Assembly: GCA_037043235.1 (NCBI GenBank)
Contig: JAWRVZ010000028.1
Location: 4,846,501 to 4,910,500, forward strand
Reading direction: 5' to 3'
Length of the DNA: 64,000 bases
DNA from: Rhodeus uyekii
Lineage: Eukaryota > Chordata > Actinopteri > Cypriniformes > Acheilognathidae
Program-made: the position numbers and the translations under genes
Notes under the pieces: model-generated
What the model saw: the letters and a program-made list of their open reading frames with translations, nothing else
Told to the model about the DNA's origin: nothing
Database searches by the model: none
In this document: one piece after another, positions 21,758-34,349 of the stretch
Layout: every line of letters starts with the position of its first letter
How positions within the stretch are numbered: position 1 is the first letter of the stretch

Positions 21758-24700
21758 GTTCATCATAACATCGTAATATATTATACATCTCATATCTACT
21801 CTCTTGATTCAGAGCAGTCATAGTTAATGATATGATTAGTTACAAGGTAGTTTATGATGTAAGAAAAACTTCTTTTTCTTTTTGTTTTCGTTGTGTTCAG
21901 TTCACTGCAGTTTTATGGAAAAAAATCATTGGTGGTTCCAAAATCATTTAGACACTACAAGGTCACTACATTAGATCAAATTCTCAAACGGAGAAATGAG
22001 GAAAGATTTTTAGCCATCTTCAAAATAAAGACAAAGCATGGGGTTGTCAAATGTTTTGTGATGAAGCAAACTTCAGTGTAATCATTTCATCCTGACAGGC
22101 AACAACCCTGAAGAACGAAAAGCTGCGTTGGTTCTCTCCGTATTTCATGTTCTTTTATTCCGCTCTATGAAGAACAACTTGCATCTTTCACCAGCTTGTC
22201 TGATCTCCTATCGGTTTGACCTTACAAACACTCCACAAACACTGTTGCACACAACCCTTAAATCACAGAAATGCTGCAATTGCGGTAGCAGACTATTATC
22301 TTTCATGAAAGGCTGTTTGTGAACAAAAAAAAAGGTCTGCAGAGTTTATCAGGAGAAATACATTATGAGACTTTTTTTGACCTTGGATGCATGGAAAGAC
22401 CTCCAAAACAAAATTAGAAACCTTTAAAATAGCATAATAGGGGCACTTTAACCGTTTTGTTCTGGTATGGTCATGACAATGATGCAACTAACCATATAAC
22501 AGCAACATAAATAGGCTTAACTTTTTAATAATAATAATAATAGGAGAAACACCCCATATCTTCAGTTGTGGATCCGATCAAACTACATATTTTGGTCACT
22601 ATAGGCAATATGGCTGCGATTTTTGTCCCAGTGTCTCTTCAGTAAATCACTCTTCTGCATTTATGGTAATTTTCCTATTCAAAGTAATTCTGTATATCGG
22701 GGGCCCCGTGCCGTTCACTGTAATATGTAATTCATGGTCGCCCCTTGACGTCCATTGTAAAGCAATTTATATCAAGACGCGATCGTTTCTCAGATCAAAA
22801 TACTTAAATGGCTTCTTAGAAAAAGAGTAAAGGGGTGAGAGGTGAAATTGAAATATGTGCGGACTGAATAGAATCAAACTACTTTATTTAAAGTGATGCT
22901 TGTGCATTTAAGTTCTAAACTAGAACGCGTGCAGGAAACACACAACTGACAAAAAACAACAACAACAACAAAAATACAGTCACTAAGTCATTATTGAAAA
23001 TGATTACAGGACCATGGAGGGTTTATTTTCTGATGATCCTGGCTGAAAGTGCATTGCACCACTTACAATGCAATAACAAAATGAAGATTTGAATTTTAAT
23101 TCTATCCCTCTACCTATAAACACACAAACACACACCCACACCCCAGCTGGGTGCTGCTTTATCCTGAGTTGCCATCTGTTTTACTGCTTGCTAAACAGAA
23201 GAGCAAGCAGACTGCCACTTACAGCCAAACCTTCATTTTCTTCCACTTAGCACACTGTCACATCTGAAAGTCACAGTGAATGTAAGGTACACACACACAC
23301 TCTCTACCAGACATACACTGCAACATCTCCATGGGACATCTATTTAAATCCTGATATTCAGTAGGAGGTATGCTGATAATTATGTTGACGCATTGATATC
23401 TCAAGCAAGACACGGCATCTACAGTGGAGTCTACTTTTAAGAAGCCATTTAGAAATTGACAACCCCTGATTAAAAGGGCAGCATGTTGTTTTGTCTTCTA
23501 CAAATGAAAGCAAGTCACATGTTTTTTGGAACAGAATTTTCATTTTTGGATGAACTATCCCTTTAAGAGAAAACGTAACAACCACGAAAGAGTCCATGTA
23601 GAGATGTGGCTTCCTAAGATGTGCATTCATTTCAAATTCCCTTACTGACCTAATTAAACGTGCACGTCTGGCAACACTCGTTTGCGCAGACCTCTCAAAC
23701 AAGGACTCCCTTATTTCTTGAAGTTGTGTCTATATGGCCAAGTCATCCAGCTCTAAATCTCAGCACTGCAGGCTCCTCCGTAGGCAGACCGGCCTCATCC
23801 CATCCGCAACACCCAGATCTACTGCAGACAACATGATAAGCCAAGACATCAAGCACAAACTTTAAATGAGTAAATAATGAAGTAGTGCAGGAGCCGTAGG
23901 GTTGGGGGTTTTAACGGGCTTATAGCCAGTGATCAGACGCATGCGGCGAGATGCGAGCAGCTAAAGCAAACATGAACGCCTCCCGTGCGGATTCGCTCTG
24001 ATAATCCAGCCGTATGAAACGATCATGCTTTTGATGACAATCTGGCTGAAGAATTTCCCTTTGCACTAAATCAGTTACAGCAAAGTACTTATCTTAACTA
24101 AATCCTGTTACCATGCTTTGAACCCCAGATCAGCAAAAGATTTCAGAAGGAAACCACAGTATTCATCGTTCAGATAGGATTTAAAGACTTTGAAGTTAGG
24201 ACCGTAACCTGGGGAGTAGAAATGCGGTCTTAACGCAAAAAATAGAGTGGGGAAATAATATAAAATGATCTATAAAATGATCATATGTAGTAAAACTGTT
24301 TTATTGTACTTGCAATTTTTCAGAAATTTGGGGGAGAAAAATTGTTTGGAAAAATGTATGCTGGAAATCTCAAATCTTTACAATAAAAAACATTTGTTTT
24401 ATGATAATAAAAAAAGGTAATCTTATCAAATTAAAAACAATAAAAAGACCCACCCCGAAAATGTCTCCATTAGTGTTTTTATTAACAAAAAAATGCTTTA
24501 GGTAATTTAAAAAGCTCAAATCAAATATAATGTTAGATGAAAAACTAGAACATTTGAAATTTTGCCTTGGCAACTCACTGAAGCAAGGAATTTTAAGTTG
24601 AAGTAACTAAATCTGTAATAAAAATAAACAAAACTAATATGAAAAAAGCACAAATTTACTAAATATAAAAAATTCATATGAAAATAGAAAACAAATCTAC

Positions 24701-24766
24701 AGTCAATTAAAAATACGAATAGTATAATAATATAATAGTATGAATAATAAATTACCTGAAGTCTCA

Positions 24767-24848
<82 letters not shown>

Positions 24849-25231
24849 TTTAAGTTCAGTTAGCTCTACAGTGTAATTTCCAATTTCTGTCAACCACAGC
24901 TACCAGTTTTTACTCTAAATTTAACAGAATTTTGTGCACAGTATTTAATAATGGTGTAATTTATTTCAGAAACTAGAGTATTTGAACCAGAAAACAGATC
25001 AAGGGCCCTTGCATTGGGCCTTTTGCTCTAATTAGCCTGTATTCTGCTTGACTGACATTTCCACAAAATTAAGAATGGAAAGCACATAGTGACAGAAAGC
25101 ACATGTTTTAGTCTTGAGGAATTCTGTGCGCATTCACAGGCCAGAGATGCTTCCTTTTTTAGAGAAACAGTCTTTGTTACCCTGTCGCTGCTGAAATAAT
25201 CCATCAGATATAGCCCTAGAAAGACATCTGG
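21758..25231. other. intronic/intergenic sequence with repeat fragments
   Basis: No exon recognised. 22425-22452 (AAAATAGCATAATAGGGGCA) resembles an end of the element at 52691-53604. About 23530-23568 ends ATTTTTGGATGAACTATCCC and is a CCCTTTAA-MITE fragment. 23880-24060 and 25000-25170 are unique-looking blocks that could be conserved noncoding sequence. No RRM-coding exon was found here on the minus strand. Confidence 0.4.
24772..24844. repeat. (TA)n microsatellite, 73 bp
   Basis: Pure TA run of about 36 units. Confidence 0.97.
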
Positions 25232-25389
25232 CTTTCCTGTAGCTCAAACGGTAGAGAGTGGCGCTTGCAACACCAAGGTCATAGGTTTGACTCCCAGGGA
25301 AAGCAAGAACTGATTAAAATGTCAATGCATTTCTTCAATGCAATGCAAGCAGCTTTGGATAAAAGTGTCTGCAAACGCATAAATGTTTA
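25232..25389 (+). mobile_element. tRNA-derived SINE
   Basis: Head CCTGTAGCTCAAACGGTAGA, B-box region GGTTTGACTCC (mutated), body GAAAGCAAGAACTGATTAAA, tail GCTTTGGATAAAAGTGTCTG. Confidence 0.83.
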
Positions 25390-26023
25390 ATTGTAATTGA
25401 ATTGTACCAACAGCTGAGCGGTGTGAATTTACATGATCAGGGCAGGAAGCAATGAATTAAACAATTAAGTGAACTTGACAGATCTAAAATATTTATTACT
25501 AATGGGAAGCCCAATTATTTAACTGGTATTTTCGTACAGTTTGTTTCAATTAACCATTTAAAAAAAAAAGAAAGATTGTTTTTATAAATCACATGATGTC
25601 ACATACAAGCAATTCTATTACTAAAGCACCCAATAACGAAAAGCACAAATAGTGAATAAACTTGACTTAATCAACCTTCCTAATTTTTTTTTATACCATT
25701 TTACCCCTTATTCAAGTCAACTTCACCCACCAAGAGCGAAAACACTCGGGACTATACTACATTTCCAATTCCTTCTATTTGTTATACTGTATGGACTGAC
25801 TGGAGCGCTGAATGAGCTGGCAAAAAAATTAATAAAATGTTTTGCTATCATAGGATCGTAATACTGCTGGACATTGGCTCACTTCGAGACGAAGCAACCG
25901 TCAGACACGTCTGAATTCAAATAAGTTTGATTGAGTTACTTGTAGATCTCAAATATTAATGATGTAGCTGTGCACTTACCTGAAATAAAACCAATAAAAA
26001 AACAACATCACTAAAATAAGATT
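25390..26023. other. no gene or repeat assigned
   Basis: AT-rich sequence. The frame at 25652-25861 has no recognisable similarity. Confidence 0.4.
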
Positions 26024-26152
26024 GTCCTCGCAACACCCAGGTCATGGGTTCGATTCCCAGGGAAAACAAGAACTGATTTGAAAGTCAAAGTGTACATTGA
26101 AAGCAATGCAAATCGCTTTGGATAAAAGCGTCTGTCAAATGCATAAATGTAA
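26024..26152 (+). mobile_element. 5'-truncated tRNA-SINE
   Basis: Lacks the A box. Retains GGTTCGATTCCCAGGG, AACAAGAACTGATTTGAAA and the GGATAAAAGCGTCTGTC tail. Confidence 0.8.
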
Positions 26153-28457
26153 CAAACTCTACTCTAGTATGAATCTCAAAGTTTTGAAATTTAAACAGCT
26201 GTTGGAAGCAAGTCCAAACTCATCAGTGTCGCAGTCACAGCCCAGTGGGATGACCAGGTCAAATCCATCCGTCAGATGTGCACTGTGGCTCTGAGATCTA
26301 TAAACTTGCACTGACGGGGGTATCGTACAGCACACAACAGGCTCAGAGAGAACAGCCATTATGAAATGAGATTTCCTTTTAATAACTCATCTTTATTATA
26401 AGTAATCGAACAGTAAAAACAACACCAATATTCCATTTAGACACTTTTTATATGCTTCCTCTTAATCCACATCTGTCAGGAGGGATGTAAAGTAGTGTCG
26501 GGTTGTTCATAAATAAAGAAGTTTCTACTTTTAGAGCGTAATATCTAGTTTTAAGAGGTTTACGCATGTTAAAGACACATACATGTATAGCTTCGGTTTA
26601 ACATTAGAATGTTACGTTCACACTGCAGAAGAATATGGTAGTCGCTCTGTTTTAGGACGCCATTTTATAGAATTCCGTGTTACCCTGGGGAACATGCTTT
26701 TTTTTTACAATCACACCGTTGTTCACATGTGTCACGTGATTAACCGCTAAATTCACACGTGTTTTCACGCGATGATCAGAGCTTGTCATTTATCACAACA
26801 ATTCAGTGTTTTCAACCACATAAGATTTCTTTTAGGTTTCAAACATTTAAATTCTCATAAGTACTGGCATAACAATACATTTATACTTTGAAAAATACAC
26901 ACAGATGTCTACAAAAGAGGAAATAGCAATCCAAAGGTGTTTTATTCATATCAGAAACACATTGTATTGGTAACTATAAACTTCACTATGTTCTTCTCCC
27001 ACTTCACCGGCCACTTACTATCACGTATTTCAGAAGAAGTGACTGAATTGACAGATCAATGAACTTGAGTTCTCTGAACTCAAACTAACACAGATCAACG
27101 AACATGATCATTATAAAAATTAAGTGACAAAACGCATTCACTTCCACATATCTGAGAATCTGAATATCAGGTAGTTGATAACAGAGCCAACAAGTTGGTG
27201 ACTATTTTGAATTAAAAAAAAAAAATCTGTCATCCAGCGCTTTTTGTGACTGCGGTATGTCACGTGACAAGCATGACGCGTTGCCATGGAAACAATAAGA
27301 CGAAAGTTCCAAAATGGTGGGAGGGGGGGCGTGCAAAATGTTTACCCCTTCCTAGGGGGGGCGTGACAGAAAATATTTGAGAAGCACTGCTCTACAGGAA
27401 AGCTGCCAAAATGCACATTTATACTTTTATTACCTTATTTATGTACAATTATATCATTATATGTATACAATTTATATCACTGCCTTATTCGATATCCATT
27501 GTTGCCTATAATTTCGACAATGCGCAACACAATTGGTTCACACCCCTGTCAATGCTTTGGCAACGTGAAGCCTTTTTACCATGAATTTGACAATTTTTCA
27601 AACAGGAGAAGAGACTCCAGATTCATATCACTGATCAAGCTATAAAAGCTTGTATGAGTAACAAAATGTGTTCTCAGTGTCCAGATTTGACTATAATAAT
27701 ACAAATGCTAAAACTGACACTTCAAAATAAAATAAAAATAATCAAGTTTGACAAAGATTAACCTGTTATAATGTCGAAATTTAGGCTATATGCAAACCGT
27801 AATACAATTAAAGTATTATGTTTGAAAGCAATGTAAAAACAACCAGGTTTATAGATTTATGTAGAGCTATACAGCTGTCAAGTGGTTACAGATGATAAAT
27901 AGGTCATAATGTAATTGTGGCTAAATATTAGTACCGTAAAATCCCCTTATATAGCCAGTACGCATTTCTGTTTTCCTCCATTAAAGACCAGAGACTGAAT
28001 CATTTCATTAGCCATTAGCCTATTAGTGATATTTATTTTATCACTAATATTTATGATGATTATGCAACATACGAGTGATATTGATTTGCGTTAGCCACTC
28101 AACAAGGGTTCGTTCATTTAATAGCATTCGTGCATCACAAGTGAAGTAGTTGAGTATGACGGGGAAAAAATACCAGGTGTAATGGTAATGCAACTTGGCT
28201 GACAAACTTGGATCACCAAAAACGTATTTTAATACCAGGTAGAAACATGCTCTCTTTTGCTCACTTGATTTCCGGGATATTATATATAACTCTGAGCTCG
28301 ATTGCAATGTCTGCGGGAAAACACGCCCCCCTCATTACCATACAAAGACATGTATAAATAAATAAATGTGAATAATGTAGATTTAGGTACAAATATAAAT
28401 AAAGCATAACTATACAGAAATAAAAGTATAAATACTATTTTTATGCATGCTTTTGTT
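26153..28457. other. intergenic/intronic sequence with repeat fragments
   Basis: About 27225-27396 ends GGGGGGGCGTGACAGAAAAT then TTTGAGAAGCACTG, a hAT-type MITE end (low confidence). 27930-27960 starts TACCGTAAAATCCCC, a transposon-end-like fragment. 28021-28049 is an 11-bp perfect inverted repeat (TATTAGTGATA). No exon recognised. Confidence 0.4.
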
Positions 28458-28594
28458 TTACATTTATGCATTTTGACAGACACTTGCATTGCATTCAAGA
28501 AACACACTGACATACTAATCAGTTCTTACTTTCCCTGGGAGTCGAACCCATGACCTTGGTGTTGCAAGCACCACATTCTACCGTTTGAGCTGCA
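28458..28594 (-). mobile_element. tRNA-derived SINE
   Basis: On the minus strand: GCAGCTCAAACGGTAGAATG, GGTTCGACTCCCAGGG, GTAAGAACTGATTAG, tail ending GCATAAATGTAA. A small internal deletion removes the GGATAAAAG box. Confidence 0.82.
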
Positions 28595-28790
28595 TTTATA
28601 CATCTACCGTTCTTCGAATATTTACTTTTACAATTATTTTGGCAGCTTTGTAGTTGCATACCATTCACCGTTCAGTATTAAAGATTGACAACAACATCTA
28701 ATAATCAAACTGACTCACTTGAAAATGCTGCACTATAAAAGATAATTTGAAGTATCATAATAAGATTATTTTTTTCTGTTATCTGTAAAA

Positions 28791-28836
28791 CAATCTCTAT
28801 TGTAAAAAGCGCTATATAAATAAAGGTGACTTGACT
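28791..28836 (+). repeat. LINE/SINE 3'-tail fragment
   Basis: CTATTGTAAAAAGCGCTATA followed by TAAATAAAGGTGACTTGACT, a widespread cyprinid L2/CR1-like tail. Confidence 0.6.
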
Positions 28837-29511
28837 ATAAGATATAGCTTTTTCAATAACTTAAAGAAATATATGACGCTTCATTTTAAATGGTCTTAAA
28901 AATGAAGTCTTTAAAATTAATCATAAAAAATGACTGCATAACTATTTTCAACAAAAATGAAAGTAATCAGCAGCCCATCACCATAAAACACATTATAACA
29001 TGCACAAAGCCACTGTTTAACATGCATCTCAAGAGGTTTATCTGCATAGATCTGTCATGATGATAATGGTGAGGAGGAGGAAGAGGACAATGGTCATGAA
29101 AAAACTATTATGGGATTTTTCATGACACTTTAAATTGCTCAATTGATTCTGGCTCAATGCAACATCAGAGAAGAACAATGACAGTCCATTTACTGAAGAT
29201 GGATAATTTTAGATCCTAAATGGACAAAAATACAAAAACATAACCACCCATAATGCTCCAATAATATAGGCTACAAGGGTTTATCCACATGGATTCAGCA
29301 TTATCTTTCTGATATAGATTATGAACTACTCATGCACAGCACTGACAATTTACCAACATGCAACTGAACAGGTGAGCCTGACGTGGAAGAAATACAAATA
29401 TGCATGATTATGATTAATATGTTTTAGCATTATTAAGCTTTCTAGGACTACTTGCGACTTATGCACACTGAATGCATTCTCAAAGTTACTCTGATGCTCA
29501 TAAACTCACAC
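28837..29511. other. sequence flanking the candidate promoter exon, nothing assigned
   Basis: Probably intron on the minus-strand model. No element recognised. Confidence 0.4.
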
Positions 29512-29690
29512 CGGTGATTTCGACGCTTCCCTTTAAACATGCTCATTCTGAACGGCTCCAGTTTGACGGCTTGAAATCCTGCTCGCGCTCGGGAAAAAGA
29601 GACCGAACCTCAGCTGCGATTTTATCCAAACAGATCCGCTTTTTCTAAAGGTGAGGAAACGATCACAGCAGACGCTACCATTACCGCGGT
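29512..29690 (-). other. candidate first exon (minus strand), possibly of the ralyl-like gene
   Basis: The GC/CpG content rises here. On the minus strand the exon would end AAATCACCG|GTGTGAG, a reasonable donor. Its start is inferred about 30 bp below a TATATAG box at 29711-29717. It contains an ATGAGCATG near its end. Splicing to the exon at 17555 would put that frame at a stop two codons after the junction, so this would be a short upstream ORF, and the next good ATG is the NMAGEP methionine. A plus-strand donor-like AAAG|GTGAGG near 29646 leaves open that the exon belongs to a plus-strand transcript instead. Confidence 0.4.
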
Positions 29691-29704
29691 CTAAAGAGGG
29701 GTGC

Positions 29705-29893
29705 TTCTCTCTATATAGAAGATACGGCTTCAACTACGGCGAAAGCTTGATTAGTAATATTCATGAGCCAGTCATTGTCATTGGACGGCGCGCACGTTAC
29801 GTCAGTACTGACGTTTAATATTCAAGAGCCAGGGCTTCGTCATTGGAGAATTACTGAGGAACGTCACCACGTCCTCATTAATATTCATGAACC
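29705..29893 (-). promoter_or_regulatory. candidate polymerase II promoter with tandem modules
   Basis: Reading on the minus strand: TATATAG at 29711-29717; inverted CCAAT boxes (ATTGG on plus) at 29780-29784 and 29842-29846; and a 16-bp perfect palindrome ACGTCAGTACTGACGT at 29799-29814 made of two CRE half-sites. The motif TAATATTCATGAGCCA or a close variant repeats at 29755, 29816 and 29879, a spacing of 61 and 63 bp. Each of the first two is followed by a CCAAT box and CGTCA-type motifs. Promoter function is inference. Confidence 0.5.
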
Positions 29894-31981
29894 TTCGATA
29901 TGCTAGGATTAGACATTTCAACTAAACTAGATCCGAGTAATTAACTCGCATGCTGTTAATTTTCAAAAAAACCGACTAGTTATAATTGCATTGCAAGGGA
30001 TTTTTGAGACAATTTATGAACGTTAAAAATAGCTTAATAATCGGCCTACCTGAAAAATATTATTATTAGCCATTAATGTACTTTATGCAAAACAATAATT
30101 AGAGAGTTTTTATGCTGAAAATAAACATCAATAAATAAAAGTACAATAATTGCACAGACAACGTCTAATTTAAAAGAACGGACTAAGATATTATATAGCT
30201 TTATTGTGCCTCTTCATATAAGAGGGATGTGAGGGATTGAACCAACCCATTATATTCTACGTCATACTTCTTACATAACTTAAACAAAACCCTTTTCAAT
30301 TAATTTGATATTTATGTGCACAATTTGTAATTGTTTAACATATTCTAAGAACAACACAAATACAGTCTGCAATACTGCACTCATCAGTACAGTTTCTCAA
30401 GGGGAAATTTAATGGGAAAAATGTTTTCCAAAATGTTTATATTTGGTTTTGATGAATATGAGATGAGGGCTTCTTCAAAAACTAAAAAAAGTGTGCTTAT
30501 TATCGCATACAATATTCATGATTTTCTCCTCGAAAAAGGAAAGAGCAGCTGGCAGCATCCAATTTCATTACAAACTGGCACCACTCTCTCCTCACATTCA
30601 GGATTATTAAATGTGATCCAAACATTTGCATATAGTTACATAAAACCCTCAGGTTAGGTGCTGAGACCAAATGTGATGCAATCATGCCTGCTTTTCCTTA
30701 AAACACCCTACTTTTTTATATCTGTGTGGCAGAGTCTTGATTATGATCATATTATTATGTTTTCAGGGACTCTGTTGTTAAGGAGACAGAGAAGGAAAAC
30801 GTACAGTCCTACCCGTCTAATAACGAGGGGTTTATTCAGTTAGCTGTCAGTGCGAGGCCATCAGTGTGTGGGTTGTTTCTGACCAAAATAGCACCGAGAG
30901 TGTACTTTTCAAGATCCGACTGAGAAAGATACCAGAACAATGCTGGAAATATCTGCATATCATGGCCTTCTATAAACATAAACAAATACTGTGCTTTTCA
31001 AAACGCAGGAGCAATGAATGGTTTTCTATAATATCATCAACATGTCCATCATAACTGATCTCGTTTAAAAGTGCATATTTATATGAACACATATTGATCT
31101 TTTAACAGAAGTGAAAACAGTTCTGACTTGAAGTAACTCAAAACAAGAGTGAGAAAGAAAGAGGCGTGCAAATTAATGCACGTCTGGATATTGATTTTAC
31201 ATTTTGAAAAACAACTTTTTGAACAGAAGAGGCAATTCTAGTGTCCTCAATTATATGCATGTATGAACATACATATATATTTGTGTGTGTGTGTGTGTGT
31301 GTATAATGAGCTAATCTTTTCTACAATTAATGCATGATGTTAGGTAACTGCATGTTTCATATTATTTTAGGACTGTTCATTTCTGAAACAACAATGTGCA
31401 ACCATTCGTAAATACAACAGTGCCATCTTCTGGATGATGCAATGCAGCACCTTTAATAAATCATAAAGAACAAGTAGGCTACCATGCTGATGTGATTCAT
31501 ATAGTGTAAAGATCGTAAAAACACATCGTTTTTCAAAGTTTACTTACTGTCATAATTTACTCACCTTCATTTCATATCAAACCTGAATGACTTTCTCTCT
31601 TACATGATTTTCCCATACAATGAAAGTGAACCTAAATGTGTCAGTCAAGCTTCAAAATAAGAAAGAAAGAAAATCAATGATCGAGTAAAGATGCTCAACA
31701 TTCATATTCAAAGTGGAAACATGTTGGATAGGTCCCAAAAATAGCCTATGACGATTTTGTTCTGATTGTTTATGTATCTGTGAGAACTAGCGACATTAAA
31801 AAGCCAACTGATATTAGCTTAATGGTTGTAAATGAATAAAGTGATGATTTATAGCTGAAAAAATTATCATAATGGGACTAGTGCACAAAATCACATGTAG
31901 ACACTAAAATGCTACTTAAACAGTCATTGAAGTCTGAGTGATTTAATGGAGTGTCCTATCGCTTGCAGTCAGTCATCTGAC

Positions 31982-32012
<31 letters not shown>

Positions 32013-32639
32013 AAATATCCCAACAAATAATGGATCTGGAAAATAGTAAAAGCATCCAGCATGGAATCCTATTTGCACATTTTATTCCTCTTTCTCGATC
32101 ATCTCCATTCTATTCCACCCAACTGGGATGCTTCCTTCAAATAATAGAAGTCATAATGAAGAGCGTATTGTTCCCTTTTGCTCAGTTCAGTGGAGCTGAT
32201 ATCCATGATGGCACACAGTGCTGGATTAATCGAGCGTGCTTGATGGATGGTACACTCCACCGTACTACAGTCAATGACAATCTCACGGCAATGCAGATGA
32301 TAAAAGGTAGAGATATAGACTAACGGTATCTAAGGAATAGTTAACGCTAAAATCAAATCTAATCTGATTTTCAAACTGCATAAAAAAGTGTGAGAATGTC
32401 GGAATGTCTCTGCTTTCAAATATATCTTGATGTTTATGGATGTGGATCTTTTGTCTGTGATGAACTGTTTAATGAGAAAAGATATTCGGGGGAGTTGACT
32501 CTAGTGTGTGACCTTTTGCACACAAAAAAGACAAATCAGTGTAAGACTGCAACAGGATTATGAAAAGGTCATGGTCTCCAGGTGAGAAAGGAAAAGCTAG
32601 CTATGGGACTGGAAAAATCTAATCAAAGGAAATGTTTTA
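29894..32639. other. no gene assigned; simple repeats
   Basis: (GT)n at 31282-31302 and (AC)n at 31982-32010. About 31540-31630 resembles a fragment of the CCCTTTAA-end MITE family (TACTCACCTTCATTTC, AACCTGAATGACTTTCT). Open frames 30412-30657 and 32030-32323 have no recognisable similarity or splice context. Confidence 0.4.
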
Positions 32640-33060
32640 TATACTCAGATACACTAAGTAATGATGCTGAAAATTCAGCTTTGATCACAGGAATGACTTA
32701 CATTTTAAAATATATTCAAATCATAGTCATGTTGTGTCTCGTCACTTCCTGTTGCCTCCAGTGTCTCGTTTGTCACTCTCCTTGTTAGTCTCGTCAGGTG
32801 TTTCCCATCATCCAGTATATATAAACCCCATGTTCTCCCATGTCTTTGTCGATTGTTGACGTTTCTATGACTTCGCTTACCCGTGTTGTCTCTGTGTTAA
32901 CTAAGACAAGTGTGCCGTTTTCCTTTCTATGTAAAGTGTTTTTTCGTTTTTGTTTAATAAATAGAGTTTTCAGTTGATCAATGGATTCCTCGCCCTCGTC
33001 ATTCACCACCGTTACACTTTTATTTTAAATTGTAAAATTGTTCTATATATATATATATAT
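32640..33060 (+). repeat. family A repeat split by a solo LTR
   Basis: The left part AGTAATGATGCTGAAAATTC, then CACAGGAATGACTTACATTT, is interrupted at 32730-33016. The repeat resumes with TTTTATTTTAAATTGTAAAA at 33018. A (TA)n run follows at 33043-33066. Confidence 0.75.
32730..33016 (+). mobile_element. solo LTR
   Basis: 287-bp unit starting TG and ending CACCACCGTTACA. It has a TATA box (TATATATAAA, 32816-32825) and AATAAA at 32956-32961. The spacing and the TG...CA ends are typical of an LTR. It sits cleanly inside a family A repeat, showing insertion and then loss of the internal region. The CGTTACA terminus is shared with the gypsy LTRs at 35657 and 40291. No clear target-site duplication was seen. 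Confidence 0.65.
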
Positions 33061-33105
33061 ATATAAATATATCTTACTGATCTTAAACCTTTCAATGATA
33101 GTGTA

Positions 33106-34215
33106 CAGCTGTGGCCAAGGGTTTTGAGAATTACATAAATATTAATTTTCACAAAGTCTGCTGCCTCGGTCTTTGGCAATTTATGGAAATTTGCATATAC
33201 TCCTGCATTTAATGAAGCGTGAGCAGATGAATTGACAACAACAAAAATTAACAACAACAAGAAACATTTCCACTGTATTTCAGCCCTGCCATCAGCCCAA
33301 TCATGTCAGTGATTCACTCGTTAGCACAGGTGAGGGGCGTTAATGAGGACAAGGCTGGAGATCACTCTGTCAGGCTAGAATAACAGACTGGAGGTTTTAA
33401 AAGGATGGTGGTGCTTGAAATCATTGTTCTTCCTCTGTTAACCATGGTTACCTGCAAGGAAACATGTGCAATCATCATTGCTTTGCACAAAAAAGGGATT
33501 CACCTAAAGATTGTACCTAAATCAAAAATTTAGCAGATCAGTAAGCCCTTTGAAGAGAGAGGTTCAATTGTTGTGATGAAGGCTTTAGGGCACCCAAGAA
33601 AGTCCAGCAAGCACCAGGACCGTCTCCTAAAGTTGATTTAGCTGCAGGATCGGGTCACCACCAGTGCAGAGATTGAAATGGCAGCAGGCTGGTGTGAGTG
33701 CATCTGCACATACGGCAAGGAAAAAACTTTTGGAGGATGGCCTGGTGTCAAGAAGGGGAGCAAAGAAGCCACTTGTTCTCTAGGAAAAGCATCAGGGACA
33801 GACATTTTGCAGATATTTTTGCAAAAGGTATAGGGATTGGACTGCTGAGGACTGGGGTAAAGTCACTCTGATGAATCCCTTTTCCGATTGTTTGGGTCAA
33901 CTGGAAAAAAGCTTGTCCGGAGAAGAAAAGGTGAGCACTTCCATCAGTCCTGTGTCATGCCAACAGTAAAGATTCATGTGTGGGTTTGATTCTCAGCAAA
34001 GGGAGTGGACTTTGGGAGTGGACCCACAATTTTGCAATGAATAAAGAGTGAAACAAAAACATCCTCTGAGAGCAACGTTTCCCATCTATCCAAGAACAGT
34101 TTGGTGATAAACAGTGCATTTTCCAGCATGATGGATAACCTTGCCATAAGGCAAAAGTGAGAACTAAGACACAAATTAATATCTGTGTCATTCTCAAAAC
34201 GTTTTAACACGGCTG
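33106..34215 (+). mobile_element. Tc1-like transposon, decayed
   Basis: The left end CAGCTGTGGCCAAGGGTTTT and the reverse complement of the right end, CAGCCGTGTTAAAACGTTTT, are terminal inverted repeats. TA flanks both sides (33104-33105, 34216-34217). The extended match continues with GAGAAT and TATTAATTT. Length 1110 bp, shorter than typical for an intact Tc1-type element. Confidence 0.9.
33444..34190 (+). pseudogene. Tc1-like transposase, broken and 3'-deleted
   Basis: Starts MVTCKETCAIIIALHKKGIH, the helix-turn-helix region, then hits stops. PFEERGSIVVMKALGHPRKS and SDESLFRLFG (first catalytic Asp) are still readable in shifting frames. QHDG near 34127 is the probable second Asp region. 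The block with the catalytic Glu is missing: sequence passes directly into the right terminal repeat. Non-functional. Confidence 0.8.
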
Positions 34216-34349
34216 TATATAAATAATACCGGATATATAAACTACACATATATATGATTTTTTTTTGTCCATTGTCACTCAGAATTATTTCATTTTACGT
34301 GTTAAATTATAATTATATAAAACATGAAACATAATATATTAAAAATATT

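Noticed and set aside
29640..29660. Plus-strand splice donor AAAG|GTGAGG implying a plus-strand gene
   Set aside because: No plus-strand acceptor or coding exon follows, and the CCAAT/TATA order fits the minus strand better. Kept as an alternative only.
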